Source: Opisthorchis felineus
Lineage: Eukaryota; Platyhelminthes; Trematoda; Opisthorchiida; Opisthorchiidae
Reading direction: 5' to 3'
Length of the DNA: 64,000 nucleotides
Assembly: GCA_004794785.1 (NCBI GenBank)
Contig: SJOL01001043.1
Location: 5,626 to 69,625 of the forward strand
A program made the translations under genes and the position numbers. Shown one piece after another: positions 12,268 through 25,190 of this stretch; the stretch's first letter is position 1; the number at the start of each line of letters is the position of its first letter. Under the pieces are notes generated by a model, which did no database searches, was not told where the DNA came from, and saw only the letters and a list, made by a program, of their open reading frames with translations.

Positions 12268-12307
12268 TTCACGGATTCACGGATTCACGGATTCACGGAT
12301 TTACGGA
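12268..12307 (-). repeat. 8-bp tandem repeat tail of the CR1-like LINE (five units)
   Basis: Five units of TTCACGGA on the plus strand (last unit TTTACGGA). CR1-clade LINEs characteristically end in short, often 8-bp, tandem repeats, and this tract sits exactly at the element's 3' end. Confidence 0.8.
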
Positions 12308-13530
12308 GTGACTAACAGGATCGAGGTTTTCGATGTAGCTTCCCGGGTCTGGTTTGTTCTTGTCGTTCAGCGGCTGCCGTTCACCTGAAAGCCACAAGCA
12401 AAAAAGGTGTAGCATTGCTCTTTAAGTTCTCAGCGCGGGGACAGCAAGCTTGGTAGCACGGGTACTCACATAAGTAGGCGTCTGAAGGCGTTTTAAACTG
12501 GGTACTAGATGCAGCGTAAATGACCGTCGGAGGAAGGTTGTTCCACGCACCAGCTACCAGAAATTAGAAAAATCGTTACCTTAATTAGGGTGCGCACTCT
12601 GAGCTTGATAATCTTCCTAGCATGTTCCCACGGTGTGTTACGTGGGTCAACGGTAAAGAACCCGTTGGCCGAATTTTGTTCAAACAGGACATAAGGGAAA
12701 GGGAACAAGCACCGCGAGACGCGTTTCATAATCCACAGATCTAAAACCAGCATTTTCGTGGAAGCTCGATGGACACGCACAATGGGCGTTATGTCTTTCT
12801 GTGCCTGGGTAGACAACTTGGTTGGCGTATGTAGGAAGCCGTCTGATGTAGTCCCCGTAGAGGATCTGGAAGTCCATGTGAGTAATACGGGGGAAGGGGC
12901 ACCGAATCGTCCATAGAATGACATATGCCTTTGAGCCGACTTTTCACGGTGCAGCGAGACGGACATGTTTGAAGAGAGCCAGAAACCTGAATCCATTTTG
13001 GCATCAATCCTCGCAATGTCTTCTGGTCCATCCTCACCATGCACAACAAAGGCATTTGCTAAGTCTCATCTTAATGACATATGGACGCACTTTTCGTCAT
13101 CCAGGGGGAGGTACCAGAACAACGACCACTGCTATCTACACCCATCTGGAGGGTACTGGCATTTGAACCCCAGTATTGCAAGTCGGCGGCGGAAAGTACA
13201 CATGGATGTGAAAGAACATCTCAAAGGTCATTGACATAGGTCACAAACAGAAGTTATCCCATTACAGATCCTTAAGGAACTCCTGCGTTTACTCGGAGTG
13301 TTCCATCTGTTGAAAGCGTCTTAATCCAGTGTAGCATTTTCAAATAAATCCCGTAAGACTTGAGCCTGTGGAAGAGCGGGACCTGTGAGACTCGGTCGAA
13401 TGATTTTGAGAAGCAGAAAAATATTGCATCCGAAATGAGTCCTGAGTGAACAAACTTAGCTGCCAAAAAACCTGACTCGTCAAAATTGGAAAACCATAAA
13501 AGCTTAGTAGGCAACATTTTAGAAGTAAGA
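12268..13530 (-). mobile_element. CR1/Jockey-like non-LTR retrotransposon, 5'-truncated and decayed
   Basis: On the minus strand 13517-13272 reads a reverse-transcriptase block, CFSKSFDRVSQVPLFHRL (compare FDFSKAFDRVSH), followed after frame breaks by YVNDL near 13220. The 3' portion (12880-12505) gives a typical LINE C-terminal tail: PYVLFEQNSANGFFTVDP and then a KLRVRT segment. Several stops and frameshifts interrupt it, so it is dead. The element ends in the 8-bp tandem tail. The endonuclease domain is absent. Confidence 0.75.
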
Positions 13531-13559
13531 AATTGACCTTCCCCACCGGCTGAGATAAA

Positions 13560-16500
13560 AATAAAAGGCCTACGAGCAGTCCTCGTGGGCTCTGGGCAAT
13601 GAGCGCACCCGTTGGTTAGATACGAATGCTTTCACAACACTGCCGATTCTCTGAGTAAGAGACCCTGAACTTATTACATAGTGTGGATTACCGCTAAAGT
13701 GGAAGCTACGGTGAAACATTATCATGGATATATTCAGTCAGATTATGAGCGCAGTTGATGCACTAAAACTGGACGGGCGTTATTTAATTGCTCTGGAGCA
13801 GACAATACAGGTTTAGTGTGATCACAACGGCACAGTCAGCCAAAAAAGTTGCATTTGATCTAACGAAATTTGGGAAGTTTTATCAGGTAAAGAGGTGTGA
13901 AATTAAGGCACCTAGGGTGGTTAGATCAGTCAGGACGATGAACTCCAGCAAAGGCACTAACAGACTTGGAACTCGTCCAGTTAAACTGGAATACACTCCG
14001 TAAACGAACAGATAATTCTGCGTGGTTCTTGGACTAATCGCATCGCGTCACTTGCGCGGTGTATGGGAGCTGATACGATCATCAAACTTCAAAAATGTGG
14101 AACAAATCCTGGTACTTGATTATTTTCCAGTTATGTTGGTTGGCTTGAACTACGGGCTCGTGAAACAGGATCTGAAGTTTGGATATCAACGTAACGGATC
14201 ATGGATCGATAATATAAAGGAGGCAGGTTTAACTGGTATCCCATATTTTTGGCGCCCTCTGCAAGCAGCCGAATAAAGCCGAAAGGTCTGAATATATCAT
14301 CCAGTTATTCCAAAGGCCTTTCATCCCATACGCCATTTCCTTTCAACGGGCACGCTAGGAAAATGTGGAAGGTGAGACCAAGTAGTTGGTTGGCCAGGTT
14401 AGTTTTTCGGTAGACGCATTTTCATGGTAGATTCCGTGACTCATCGTCTCAAAGTTCTACAACAGCTAAAACACCCTCCTGGTAAACTTATGAGCTTCTC
14501 TTGTTTTTGCTGTGCCTTCATTTTTGACCTGCTCATTTGGGTGGTGTGTTCTACAAACTGGTGGTACCTTTCCGGAACCTGGGTGAGGGCTGTGGCACCG
14601 TGATTGCCATCGACCTTACCGTTTAATTCCAAACTAGGGTTTGCAGGTGAGTTTAGGATTCTCAAGATTCTTGTGGATTTCGAGGATCTGTGAAGCCAAT
14701 TAGATGCGGTTCCTACATAGGCTCAAACCTGAGACCTGCTGCAAAACCCCCGGGGACGCAACAAGATTATATCTGTTGGCGAGCGAAATGTGCTTTCGGT
14801 CTAATTTACTTTAGATAAGCACAAGCAGAAGGCAAACCCAAATTTGGTTAGTTGAGAGTCATAATTTTCCACAGCGGAGAGGGTTGCAGGGAACTGGGTG
14901 GAGAGACATCCCTTTTCTCGGAGTTATTCGCTCAAGTGTCCCACAACGTTTGGCAGCTTTTGCTCCTTCTTCATAGATGGTTCTCAACTGTAAACAAACC
15001 AGAAACTCTGTACTTTCAGTGGTGATCAAAGACTACCTTACCAGACACCTCAAACGCACGTGACTCTAAAGGTTTCTGGTCTTTGTAAAATATTCTGCTT
15101 TACAGTACACCTCGTTCTTAGTGGAAAGTAGGGCTGAAATCAGCACAATTCGTGACAACATGGCGATCTAAAAGACGCCGACGGCATAACAAGTGATGTC
15201 TTATGGAATTCCTATGAGGACACCTACAGTGAACCTAAATTAAATTCCTGTAGACTGTCACACTTGCTACGAGAGAGTAAATTGTACAGCTACAAATATC
15301 GGCGACTTAGATAGATCTCACAGAACTGTAACCAGGCAAAATATCAAACAAAAATTCCAGATATCGTGCATGCAGCTATAAAGGGCTGAAAGCATTTGCC
15401 AAGCAGGTGCTGTATTTTCACAATCCGTTTAAGTTGGACATTTAGTTTCCTTGTTGGACAGACTTTTGGCGCTCGACTTACAGAATCTTTCATCCACCAC
15501 GTCAAGCCCAATTGTGGGCGTATATATCGAGGCAAGAGGGCAGTCTCGTAGTCAGCCAGCTAACGATGACAACTCTTTCAGGATACATCAGAGCTGGAAT
15601 GGCTTAATCTTCAAGGCTTCCTGATACAACATCCGCTGGAGGTCGTGGACCGGATGCAAGTTGCTACGTTTGAAGCAGCTGATTATAGTCTCTATTTTGG
15701 TAACAACAAACAAAATCATCACGGGAGTGCCGCTCAAGATTCGATAATGTTCTCACGGACGATCTGTTGACATGTATGCTAATCGGGTTTGTGCTGAAAG
15801 ACATTTGCCTCAAACCGCGATAATGTTTAAATCCTCTACAAGCACAGACAGTTTCGTCAGATACCTCGTCAACTGGCTGAGACAATGCATCCCAGACCTA
15901 ACGCCACCTGAGTCCTAGAGTGCGATAGCTAAAAAGACATGAGTGCCAGTACCCAGCATTTTCGGCTGATTGCGTCACACCTTCCCTCCTCATCACTGGT
16001 TGTTCACCAGCCAACTACCTGTTCGCCCAATGCTCCTTCTGACTAAACGTGCTCCACCGGTGCCTTTAAGCTTAAACTTCACGCCCAAAATGGGGCGAAA
16101 CCTGCAGGTTATAACTGAATAGCATCCAGAAGTAAAAAAATCTTCTAGGTAATTTCCATAAATCAAATCCAGAATGACCGTAAATATGCCACAGAACTCC
16201 TATAGACCCGGGGCAAACAGGTACAGATCAACCAGGAAGCATTCTGTCACATCCGAAATTACGGAACTTACGGTAGCTGTGTCATTAATCGAATTAATCA
16301 CTGTTGGTGACCTCCTTGTTCACCTACAGGGTGGCTCAGGAAAGGATTCTTCAAGCAATACCCCATTTTCAAACGTCGCAACTGCTCTCGCAACAGCAGG
16401 CACAGCTACCCTATCAGTGCCTGCTGCTTATTCAGAAGAGTTGAAAAGTCTGGTCAGAGAAGGCCCCCAGCATGTGCATATATTCTTTAGTGAAGCCAGT

Positions 16501-17000
16501 TAGTGCTAAATAACCAAACAAGGGTGTCAGCTGGTGAAATACCATTAACTTGGCTCATGGTACACGGCGGCGTAAAGTAAGGCTGTTTTATAGGCCCAAA
16601 GGAATTGCAGAAGGCCCTAGGAACGACCACATTCTGTGAGCTCAAACACGAGTTCAACATCCAGCAACCTAAAAACAGACGCTTACTTGCCTTCCATCCC
16701 ATAAATGTGGTCCAACTGTACTTGTTATGAAAGCATCCTCCAAGGCTACCGGTGTTACAGGGTTACAGAGTAGTTACAGAGTAGTGATCTACAACCCGAA
16801 ATGCGCCCTTTTAACTAGTATCCGGTCAACGTGGGGACAAAGAACACCAGAAAACTTCACAAAACAATAATGAGGTTGTTAGAAACCCTTCAGTAGCCCG
16901 CGAATATCTCGAACGTCCTCAAAGTCTACCGAGAAAACGCTGTCACGGGGTCACCGTCAGCCTCGTGTTCTACCAAAGCGCCAACTAGTACCCACTTAGA
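13560..17000. other. No recognisable gene; isolated open frames
   Basis: The longest frame is 16174-16503 (+), 109 codons, Ser/Thr/Ala-rich with no motif that I know. At 16086-16102 a GCCC...GGGC hairpin followed by GAAAC resembles the second half of the hammerhead core, but CTGATGA is missing. Confidence 0.35.
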
Positions 17001-18180
17001 GGATTACCCTCGCTCGAAAATTCACTTGATGTTAATTGGTTGTAGATCAGCTGGCCGTTGATTTCCTCGCCGAACCTGGCAATTTTCTTACAGACGTTTT
17101 GCCGCCAACCGAGAAAAATCGTCGGATGGGTACTTCACTCTTATGAATTTCGTGCAGTTTACAAAGAGTGGCTGGTACCTCATGATTGTTTTTTCCTGAG
17201 TAACAAGTGGTTTTGTTCCAAGTTTTCGACTGTTCAGTTATTTGTGGCACTTTGTGGTCGGAATACCTTCAATTCGTCGGCTCGCTGGACAGCTTCCTTC
17301 GTGTGGGCTTCATCGCGGTTCTGATTCGTCCACCCGCAAGCTGCGCCGATTTATTGTTTTGTAGCATCCTTCAATTTCACTGATCCTTCCAATGCATCCA
17401 TTTCAGAAATTATCTTTCCGTGTTTTGATCGGCATGTTTAGTTTTTTCGGGATAGTTTGCTTTCCCTGAATTATATTAATTTGATGTGCTTCCTTGGCGT
17501 TGCCCAGCAGGTTTCCTAGCTCGGTGAACATGTCAGCCACCTGATATACGGTCAAATAATGCACGCTTTCTACCGGCATCTTGATATACTGCCTACCTGT
17601 GCTTTACGAGAAAACCAAACAAATCCCAGAGCAACTCGTTTTTATGCGATTATTAAACTGTGTTACTAATAGGACATGTTATTTTCTGTTCGAAAAAGCA
17701 TTCGAGATTTCGCAGCATTTTTTAGCAGAAGCTTTACTCAGAAGATTGCCAAAGCATTTTCCAGAGACTATAACTGCTTCGTCCCTCTTAAGAGAAGCAA
17801 CAAGAAAATATACTGTGGAACTGATCCGTCGTGTGGATCAGCAGCAATCAGCGCTTAATTCTCCTATCTTTTTGACCACTTACGAGTAGCACGGCTTACG
17901 CCTGAGCATTATGAAACCATTCAGCTCCCCTGCCGCACTTCCCCTGGGTTTTCGCCCTCGTCTAATGTCTACTTAGCTTCTAGTTGATGATGTCGAGGTC
18001 TTGTAGCCTTTCCGTCTTCGTTTCCAAGCTCGTATAGACTCTGCCCATTTTGGAGTCTAGCTCGTGGACCGAGCCAAGGAACCCTTGGGTGGCTTTATCC
18101 GCTATACCAACCAGGCTTCTACGGAGGTCCCACTTTTCAATTACCTTCTTGTTGCATCTCACCTGGTGGTGTGCGGAGAA
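17000..18180 (-). other. Decayed coding-like sequence on the minus strand, unclassified
   Basis: Minus-strand frames have protein-like composition but are short and broken. 17580-17400 reads KMPVESVHYLTVYQVADMF and onward until a stop. 18162-17980 reads a hydrophilic, probably coiled-coil segment (HELDSKMGRVYTSLETKTER). These could be remains of a retroelement gag that also covers the duplicated block to the right. No family assigned. Confidence 0.3.
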
Positions 18181-18630
18181 TTTGTTTCAACTGGCCTAAG
18201 CGTGCATTTCGATTTGACACATGGCGCGTGCCGCTTTGTGACGCTGTCGTTGAAGGCTGCAGAGAATTCTCGTTACCCCGCACGGCAAAAGCACTAAATG
18301 TCTACTGTGTCGTTATCGCTGTACACGGCCTATCTACATCGAATGACTTTCCGCATTCATACTTTTGTATACCATTTGGTACATATTCGCTATTGCTTCC
18401 AGAAAGTCTAGCTGTCTCGCCTTCCCTTTTTTGACCCCGCTGATTTCATTATTATTGACTGAAACTTCTGCTTAATTCGTGATATATATCGAACCTTTCC
18501 CACAGAACCGTTCTCAACACAGCTTCTACCGCCCTCAGCCGTCTGTTCTTACTGCTCACTCAGTACCAACGGCGTATAATCTGTATAGCTCCAGTCGTTC
18601 TGTAAGATCCCTTGGCATCTGAGTCTTTCA
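18180..18630. repeat. Diverged direct repeat, left copy
   Basis: Shares an ordered series of blocks with 19510-19930 in the same orientation: GTCGTTATC.CTGTA.ACGGCC, then TATTGCTTCCAGAAAG, then TTGCTTAATTC.. near its end, then CCGCC.TCA.CCGTCTGTTC. Identity by eye is roughly 70%. The plausible coding strand is minus. Confidence 0.6.
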
Positions 18631-19509
18631 AAGTTAACCAATGACATCATCACAAAGCCCAACGTGTAGACCGGACAATGTTCCTGCCGTGTCTACTGAG
18701 CCTGCTGGTAATTTTTCTGACCTTCCTGCACTGCATTATTTCTCCACAGCTCTCTAACAAGATCGATCTGTTGGACGGAGCTGAGTGGCTCGACATGGAG
18801 ATGGAAAAGCATTGTCTACGAATAACTAAACTTCAGGGCCGTGTTTTTCCTACAGATGGGGGGCTTCAAGACTCCGCTAGGATCCCTCTAATCTAACAGA
18901 CCAGGGAGGGGTTGCTACCCACAACCGTTTGCGATGCCTTCGAAAAAACACATTTGTCGTTTGTGCCATAATGACATCTCAAAGAGCTACTTTACCTCTG
19001 CAGTGGAAAGTTCCTGAGTTGGACGGTGACCGTTTACATTGCTGAACTTTTCTCTATGGCTTCACCTGCGAGTTCGCCTAGTTTGTTAAGCAGCCTGCTA
19101 ATCATATGGTTTTCTTGATGGACGCCACTACCCGTAATTACGGAGGATACTAGGTCAACGATCTGGCAACCCTTCATCTTGATTCCTCCTGTGAATCAAC
19201 AGTGATCAGCGGTTGCTCTTTGTTGTTGCTGCTTGGTTCAACCGGTCTTTGCTCCTCCTGAAGTTCTGCTTATTCTCTAGCAACTGATGTCGGGATTTTG
19301 CCGTTTGTCCGTTTTTGCTTGCAAGTAAGTGTCAGCTCTACATATTTTTGAGAGTGTACTCTGACGAAAAAACCGATCTGTTGGGGATCGAACTCAGAGC
19401 TTATCGGACGGCACGTGAGCGTGGTATACACTACACCGACTCGTCGCCCGAAGGGACCCTATTTTGTATTATTTTCATACCGCATCTGCCAGATAATCTT
19501 TGTTGAACT

Positions 19510-19930
19510 TTGTTTTAAACGGGCCCAACTGCACAACCCAATTTGGCATCGCGCATCGCGCTGTCAGCCAAAAACAGTTTCTCACTTCCCAAGCGTCTTG
19601 ATTGTTTTCTGCGTCGTTATCTCTGTATACGGCCGATTTACACCGACTGCCTGCCGGTATCTCTACGCTTTTACATCATCTGGTACTTACTTGTTATTGC
19701 TTCCAGAAAGCCGTGCTGGCTCGCCAACCATTTTTCTGCTCCTGCCGATTGCGTTATTATTGGCTGTACGTTTTGCTTAATTCACGATAATTACTAACCC
19801 GTTTGTCCAAAAAACCAATTCCTGATGGTTCTCAATACAACATTTGCCGCCTTCATCCGTCTGTTCCCGCTGCCCACTGCATACGAACTGCGTATAGCCC
19901 AATAGCTGCAAGCGTCCTGAGAGAAACTCA
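19510..19930. repeat. Diverged direct repeat, right copy
   Basis: Second copy of the 18180-18630 block, about 1.3 kb downstream. The minus strand contains a protein-like stretch (QPIITQSAGAEKWLASQHGF). It may be a tandem duplication or two insertions of one unclassified element. Confidence 0.6.
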
Positions 19931-20118
19931 GCGGCCCGGATCTTACACTTCATTTGCCGCAAGCCAATTCATTGCGCCTGTCATGACCCGTCAACCACTC
20001 AGGTCCATCGGTAAAGCTGTTCAACAAAAGTTAAGGCCCGCCGATTATTTCTTTTACTATTAAATTTTTGATCTGAACAGAATACCAGAACCAGTATAGG
20101 CGTAATCCATATTCGTCT

Positions 20119-20620
20119 TTGTACCGTTCCATCGACGTGGTTTGTCCGAGCCTCAGAGATTCTCAGGTAGGACCGAGAGCCAAGTATGATCGATTTGACC
20201 GATTATGTTCAAGGCTGAGCGGATTCTTTATCCGACAGGGTACTATTTGCCGAGTGCTTCCCCACTGTGCACTTGAAAGGCAGAAAGTTCCCGCAGCATT
20301 GTATCGAAATCATTGCCAGGGTTCATCACATTCTGGACGACTTCTAAAGCCAATGGGCTCAGCATCTTGGGAAAAACTACGACGGTGTCTCATCCGTGCT
20401 TGCACTGTGGCGAAAGACAACCTGGAGCAGTACGGGCCATTCAACCGCCTTATCCGTGCACAACCTTCTTCTGCTTAGCTGTACTTTGCGAATTTCGCCT
20501 CAAGCCAATACGTAACGCAAAGCAGTGCCAATCAAAACAACGCTGCGGACTAAATGACTGCAGGGACCTAAACTGGCTATAGTTGCACCCTCCCACTCGG
20601 CAAAAATCTCTTCAGCACAA
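20119..20620 (+). mobile_element. Possible BEL/Pao-type gag relic
   Basis: The 20313-20582 frame ends with Cys spacing NAKQCQSKQRCGLNDC, followed by a LNW/LHP stretch across a stop. This resembles the Cys/His box at the end of BEL/Pao Gag proteins, which typically reads C..K..CG.NGC..HH.LLHP. The upstream frame (20119-20478) may be the preceding gag region in another frame. No protease or polymerase follows. Tentative. Confidence 0.35.
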
Positions 20621-22430
20621 ATGCGCACACAACCCTCATGAATGCGTTAACAACAGTAGCAAATTGATCGAACAAAATGACTAGATAACAGGTAACCTCT
20701 GAGGCCTCAATATTCCCCTTTATCCCACCAACGACCAAATCCAGTTTAACGTTTCACATTCTTGCTCTCCATCAGTGTTTCGCCTTTCTCTATCGTTGAA
20801 ACAAACATTGAACAATATAAAGTAAGACAGTAAATCTCATCGGAAAAACAGGGATCGGGGTAAAGGATTAGGATGAAGTATGGATATGCATTTGCTTATT
20901 ACCTGTACAGTATTCATTCTAACTTACCCCTGCGCCTGCAGCCCAATGAACCACCCGGTGTTCTTAACTCCACGGTTTTGCATCTTATTAGCCTTTTACC
21001 GGTGGAATCCGTATCAAACACTTGAAAACCATCCAAAATCAGTGAAGGTTTTGAGCGTGTCTGATTTGTAGCTGCTGATAATAATGAAAAAATCCAGCAC
21101 TGCCTTCCAGTCTAAGTTGAGACGAGTGACTTCTCTACTGCCGCACACTAGCCAGCACCATATGCGTTTGCGTATGCCACGCCGTACCTGAAGCTAGTGA
21201 TAAATTATATAGAGCATTCCGGGCGCCACTCGACCAAGGGGGTAATGTCTTCGGTAGTAAGGAATCAGACGCACTTGGCTCCATACAGGTCACTTTAGCA
21301 TCCCATTTTCCCACTCCTCCACTAACTCAACCGCAGAGTAGAGTTTCCCCGGGTTGACGGTATGCAATCTCAATTATGACGCAGGCTTGATCGACGAACC
21401 CTCTAATGCACTATTTGGGTGATTTCTCAGGCGCCCACATGTCCGTCCCGAAAACCACGCATGGCCGGAATTCAGTCAAAATGAGGTGGGTTAGGCTGAA
21501 GCCACTCAAACAGAATATTGAAGGAATGGATTGACCTTCCTGTTGCCCCATTTTCGTGTGACATCTTGAATTAGTGTGTAATAAAAGCTGAATATCCGAT
21601 TCGTGCATTCCTGATTTCGTCCAGTCCCACATGAGAAAGCGCTCCACCGCGTTCACCATTACGTTCTAGCGTGAAGCCCGTGCTGAAACTCTTGTGGGGT
21701 GTCACCGGGTCTGCACTCACCGGAATCAGTGAATGAAGCCGCTCTAACGGGTGGATCTTATTTACTGGTCACAGTACAGCAAAACTGAAGTTACCTCAGC
21801 ATGCGGTCTCAGCGAAACCAGCTGGTAATTCGAATCCTACTAAGTCGGCTCTAAGTGACGTAGGAGACTGCTGACGTTTTCAGAGGAACCTGCTGCTTCA
21901 ACGGCAAGAGTCCTGCATTCCTCAAGGACTGCTTTCTTGAGATCACTCAGGAATGACTACTCGGTATAGGAACGGTCGCATCCACCGTGGAAGCAAGGTA
22001 ACCATTCCCTACATGGGGGGTTGGTGGCCATGGGAGTCCATGATTATCTTAGAAACCACTGGCCCCATTGATGTAGCAGCAGAAGCAAACCATTATTTAC
22101 TGATGTAGCTGGAATTGTGGAACTTACCAGAAGCAAGTTGAATGAGGTTCAGCTGCTGCCGAAGAATACCGTCCTGGCACTCTGGTACTACCACCGACGT
22201 GATTATATCGGGGCATCACTTACTATTTGATCCAAATCTCGAATCATCTACATTCCTTCGATAGCTACTCGGAAGCCAGAATCGGTAAAAGTTAGTCTTT
22301 CAGTGGAGTGAAACGCTGAGCAAATACCAGTGGCGTAAGTATTGATGAATTCGATGGCATCGATAGTCATCGATACCGATTCATCGATGCATCACAGATT
22401 TTATTGTTATATGGAGCCCTGTCTCATCCA
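20620..22430. other. No recognisable gene
   Basis: Only short open frames (63-82 codons) without family signatures. Confidence 0.35.
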
Positions 22431-22432
22431 GG

Positions 22433-23005
22433 ATGGAGGGCATCAATAGGCCGTCAAGCCGCATAAGCCTGGTTGCCAGTGGGTTACATGGGTCCAAAGA
22501 TGCTCCGTCAGCTACTCAACTGCTTGACGCTGCCCACAGGCTCATCCTATGCCGACAAGGCGCCTTGCTAAGCCAAATACAAGCACCAGTCTCCCAGCAT
22601 CCCTCATCATCTGCTCTTGTCTGTGGTGACGTCGCTAAACTGGTCCATCAACAGGCCACTGGACAGATCAACAACTGTACCACCTCCTTTTTTAGACAAA
22701 TCGCGCTGCTACACAAAACAGTGGAATTGCTGGTGTGTCCGCCCATTGCGTTCCAAAGCCAACTCTCCTGGGGCCGAAGAGGCCAAACCGCTGTGTGCAC
22801 ACTATTCCCCATGCTTTATTTGCAGTCAGCGCTCAAAAACCAATGTCTATCGCTATCAACCTTGCTTCATCGAGATTTTGGTATTGATCGGGAAACTTCA
22901 AGAATACTGTTTCCGGTTCTAGAATGCCAGCGTGCATCGGGAAGCCATCTGTCGCATCCCAGTCTCCAAGATCGACAGCTGATTTCACACTGGACCCAAT
23001 GTTAA
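22433..23005 (+). other. Unassigned 190-codon open frame
   Basis: A long uninterrupted frame rich in Ser, Leu and Gln. An overlapping plus frame (22617-22922) is Cys-rich (WNCWCVRPLRSKANSP), and a 120-codon minus frame overlaps the end. I recognise no domain. The position in a repeat-rich tract makes a retroelement remnant as likely as a gene. Confidence 0.25.
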
Positions 23006-23389
23006 TTATTGTGTTTGCCTGTAAAATATCCCTGTCTACTTGATGTTTATAAGGGTGTATTGGGGGTTCTGCTTGTAAAGAGAAGGCCATTAAGACACTT
23101 CGAACCACCCAGTCATTTTGCCTGAGCAACCGCAATGGCGTCATATATGATGAAACCTTGTAGACTGTGCAGCGTTCCACGAATGGATGGGGCACCTGCT
23201 CCTGTTAAGCACCGCTTTTATAAGGCTCATAGCTGAGCCACTAAAAGTCCTGCACCGTGGCGAAAGCAAGCAGCTGTTCTCAACGCCTGTGAGGACTTAG
23301 GGTAGGTTCTAGAAAAACAACTTCTTCAAGGACAGTTCCCGAAGACATGTGAAGCTCTCGGGTCACGAGAGATGATTCTGCAGTAAATC

Positions 23390-23644
23390 ACAATATCCTT
23401 CGCGCGGCACTGGATCCACGTGAAGGTGGCCAAAACGTGGACAAAGCTTTTACCACACACTGGCAGGGTGGGGGCATCAGTGCCTGCGTATTTGGCTGCT
23501 GGCTTGGAGCTACATACCGCCACCTTCAAGGGGGTGCTCAGCCAGGGTTGCCAGAACTATGCAGACAATCTGAGGTCCCTAGTGGACGATGCACATAGGT
23601 TTCATAGAACCATACACAAGCTCTGCGCATGGTCCCCGAAATAA
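23390..23644 (+). pseudogene. Possible histone H2A.Z-like pseudogene
   Basis: The frame contains GRVGASVPAYLAAGLELHTA, which resembles the histone H2A/H2A.Z core GRVGA..A.Y.AA.LEYLTA, with about 13 of 19 positions matching H2A. An LL stretch precedes it, as in the family. The rest of the fold (acidic patch, RITPRHLQLA region) is not preserved, and there is no proper ATG start. If real it is a decayed retrocopy; chance similarity is the alternative. Confidence 0.35.
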
Positions 23645-23649
23645 TATCT

Positions 23650-24669
23650 CGTAATCATGACTAGGAAAGTCCTAATGAAAAAAGGAGCATCTTTGGTGTC
23701 TGTGCGTTGAAGACCAGCACTCACTCTGGCCGCACCATGTCCGTCGAGAAAAAACTTGCGCCGCGTGCGCTCTCCTAGGCTTCCCCTGCGCCCTCGAAAG
23801 GATCTTACCTAAGCTCATCTCGGTGGAGGCACCCAGAAGTTCGCTCTTCAGAGGGTGACTGTATTTACCGGAAACCGGGAATAATTCTTCACCTGTCTGC
23901 AATTCCCACATCCAACATCACAACCTCAGGCTGTTCCAGCACGTGTCATATATGGGGAAATTTTTCGCTGGGCTCGTTCCGCTCTGGAGCAAAATACAAG
24001 AAGATACAATTCGTTCACCATTTCGTATTTAAGCACAATACTGAGCAAATTCTGCTTTGAATTAGCCTTTGACATTCCAGCGATTCCCCCACCCATCACT
24101 CCAGCCAAAGCTTTTCTCCTAATTCTCCCGCTTACATCACTCTATAAGTGAAACAATGGAACTACAGCCAATGTATACCTTGTTGACTTTTATGGTTACG
24201 CTGAACGCCCCCCACAGTATCTCACTTCCACCCCTAACTACTTAGAGAGTACCAGTCACCCCGGACCATGCGGCGCCCTGGTTTCACTAGGTCCCATGGG
24301 ACAAGATGCCACAAATGTTGAGGCTTCGTTCGATTCCGTCCCAATTTTGAGGTGCGACCCCAATTTGTGACCGCAACGACAATACAACGAACCAAGACCT
24401 TCATCTTTTGGCTCATTAGTCTCACGCTAGCCTAGACCATCCTTCGAACCTATTGGTGCGTTTGCAATGAATTCTCCGGGTAACGTTTTTGCTCCCGACT
24501 AATGAAATCCTGCTTACTCAGAAGGGATAAGCGGTGACTGTTTATCCTGCCTTTTAACCCGCAAAAGAATAGCGTGAGGATTGTTGGTCTGGACATCTCG
24601 GAGCCGGGTTATTATTCACCCGATTCACAAAAGAGCACGCCTCCAAGGCCCATCCAGCTGCCGTCATTT
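23650..24669. other. No recognisable gene
   Basis: Only short minus-strand frames without motifs. Confidence 0.35.
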
Positions 24670-24693
24670 ATCACGGATTCACGGATTCACGGA
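24670..24693 (-). repeat. 8-bp tandem repeat tail of the second CR1-like copy (three units)
   Basis: Three units of (T/A)TCACGGA, identical in unit to the tail at 12268-12307. Confidence 0.75.
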
Positions 24694-25190
24694 TTGATAC
24701 ACAGGATCGAGGCTTTTGCCCAAGTTTCCCGGGTCGGTTTTGGTCTTGTCATTCAGCGGTTGTCGTTCACCTGAAAGGCACAAGCGAAAAAATGGTGTAG
24801 CACTGCTCTTTAATTTCTCAGCGCGGGGTAGTATATTTGCCAGCACGAGGACTCGCATAGGAAAGTGTCTAATAGTGCTTTGAACTGGGTTCTTGAAGCA
24901 GCGTGGACAGCTGTCTGAGAAAGGTTATCTCATGCAGCTACTGCACGAAATTAGAATGAGTTTTGCCCGATAAAAGTGTTCGCTCTGAGCTTGAAAATCT
25001 TACCATGTCCCCGCCGTGTGTTTGCTGGCTCAACGGTGAAAAACCTGTTGGCTCAACGAAGGCAAGTATTACCATTACCTGCTCTGGTTCAAACAGCCGG
25101 CTGCGCAGCGCTCAACATGATTTCATCCTGAATTGCTCCTCTATAAAGAGACGAACCAACTTTACTGCGCCAATTCGAGGGTAGGTGTCC
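24670..25190 (-). mobile_element. CR1-like LINE 3' end, second copy
   Basis: Same orientation and same order of sequence blocks as 12268-12760: the 8-bp tail (24670-24693, three units), CAGGATCGAGG, TTCCCGGGTC, CATTCAGCGGTTG, TGTAGCACTGCTCTTTAA, TTCTCAGCGCGGGG, then the C-terminal coding tail. Only the last 0.5 kb of the element is present. Confidence 0.75.
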
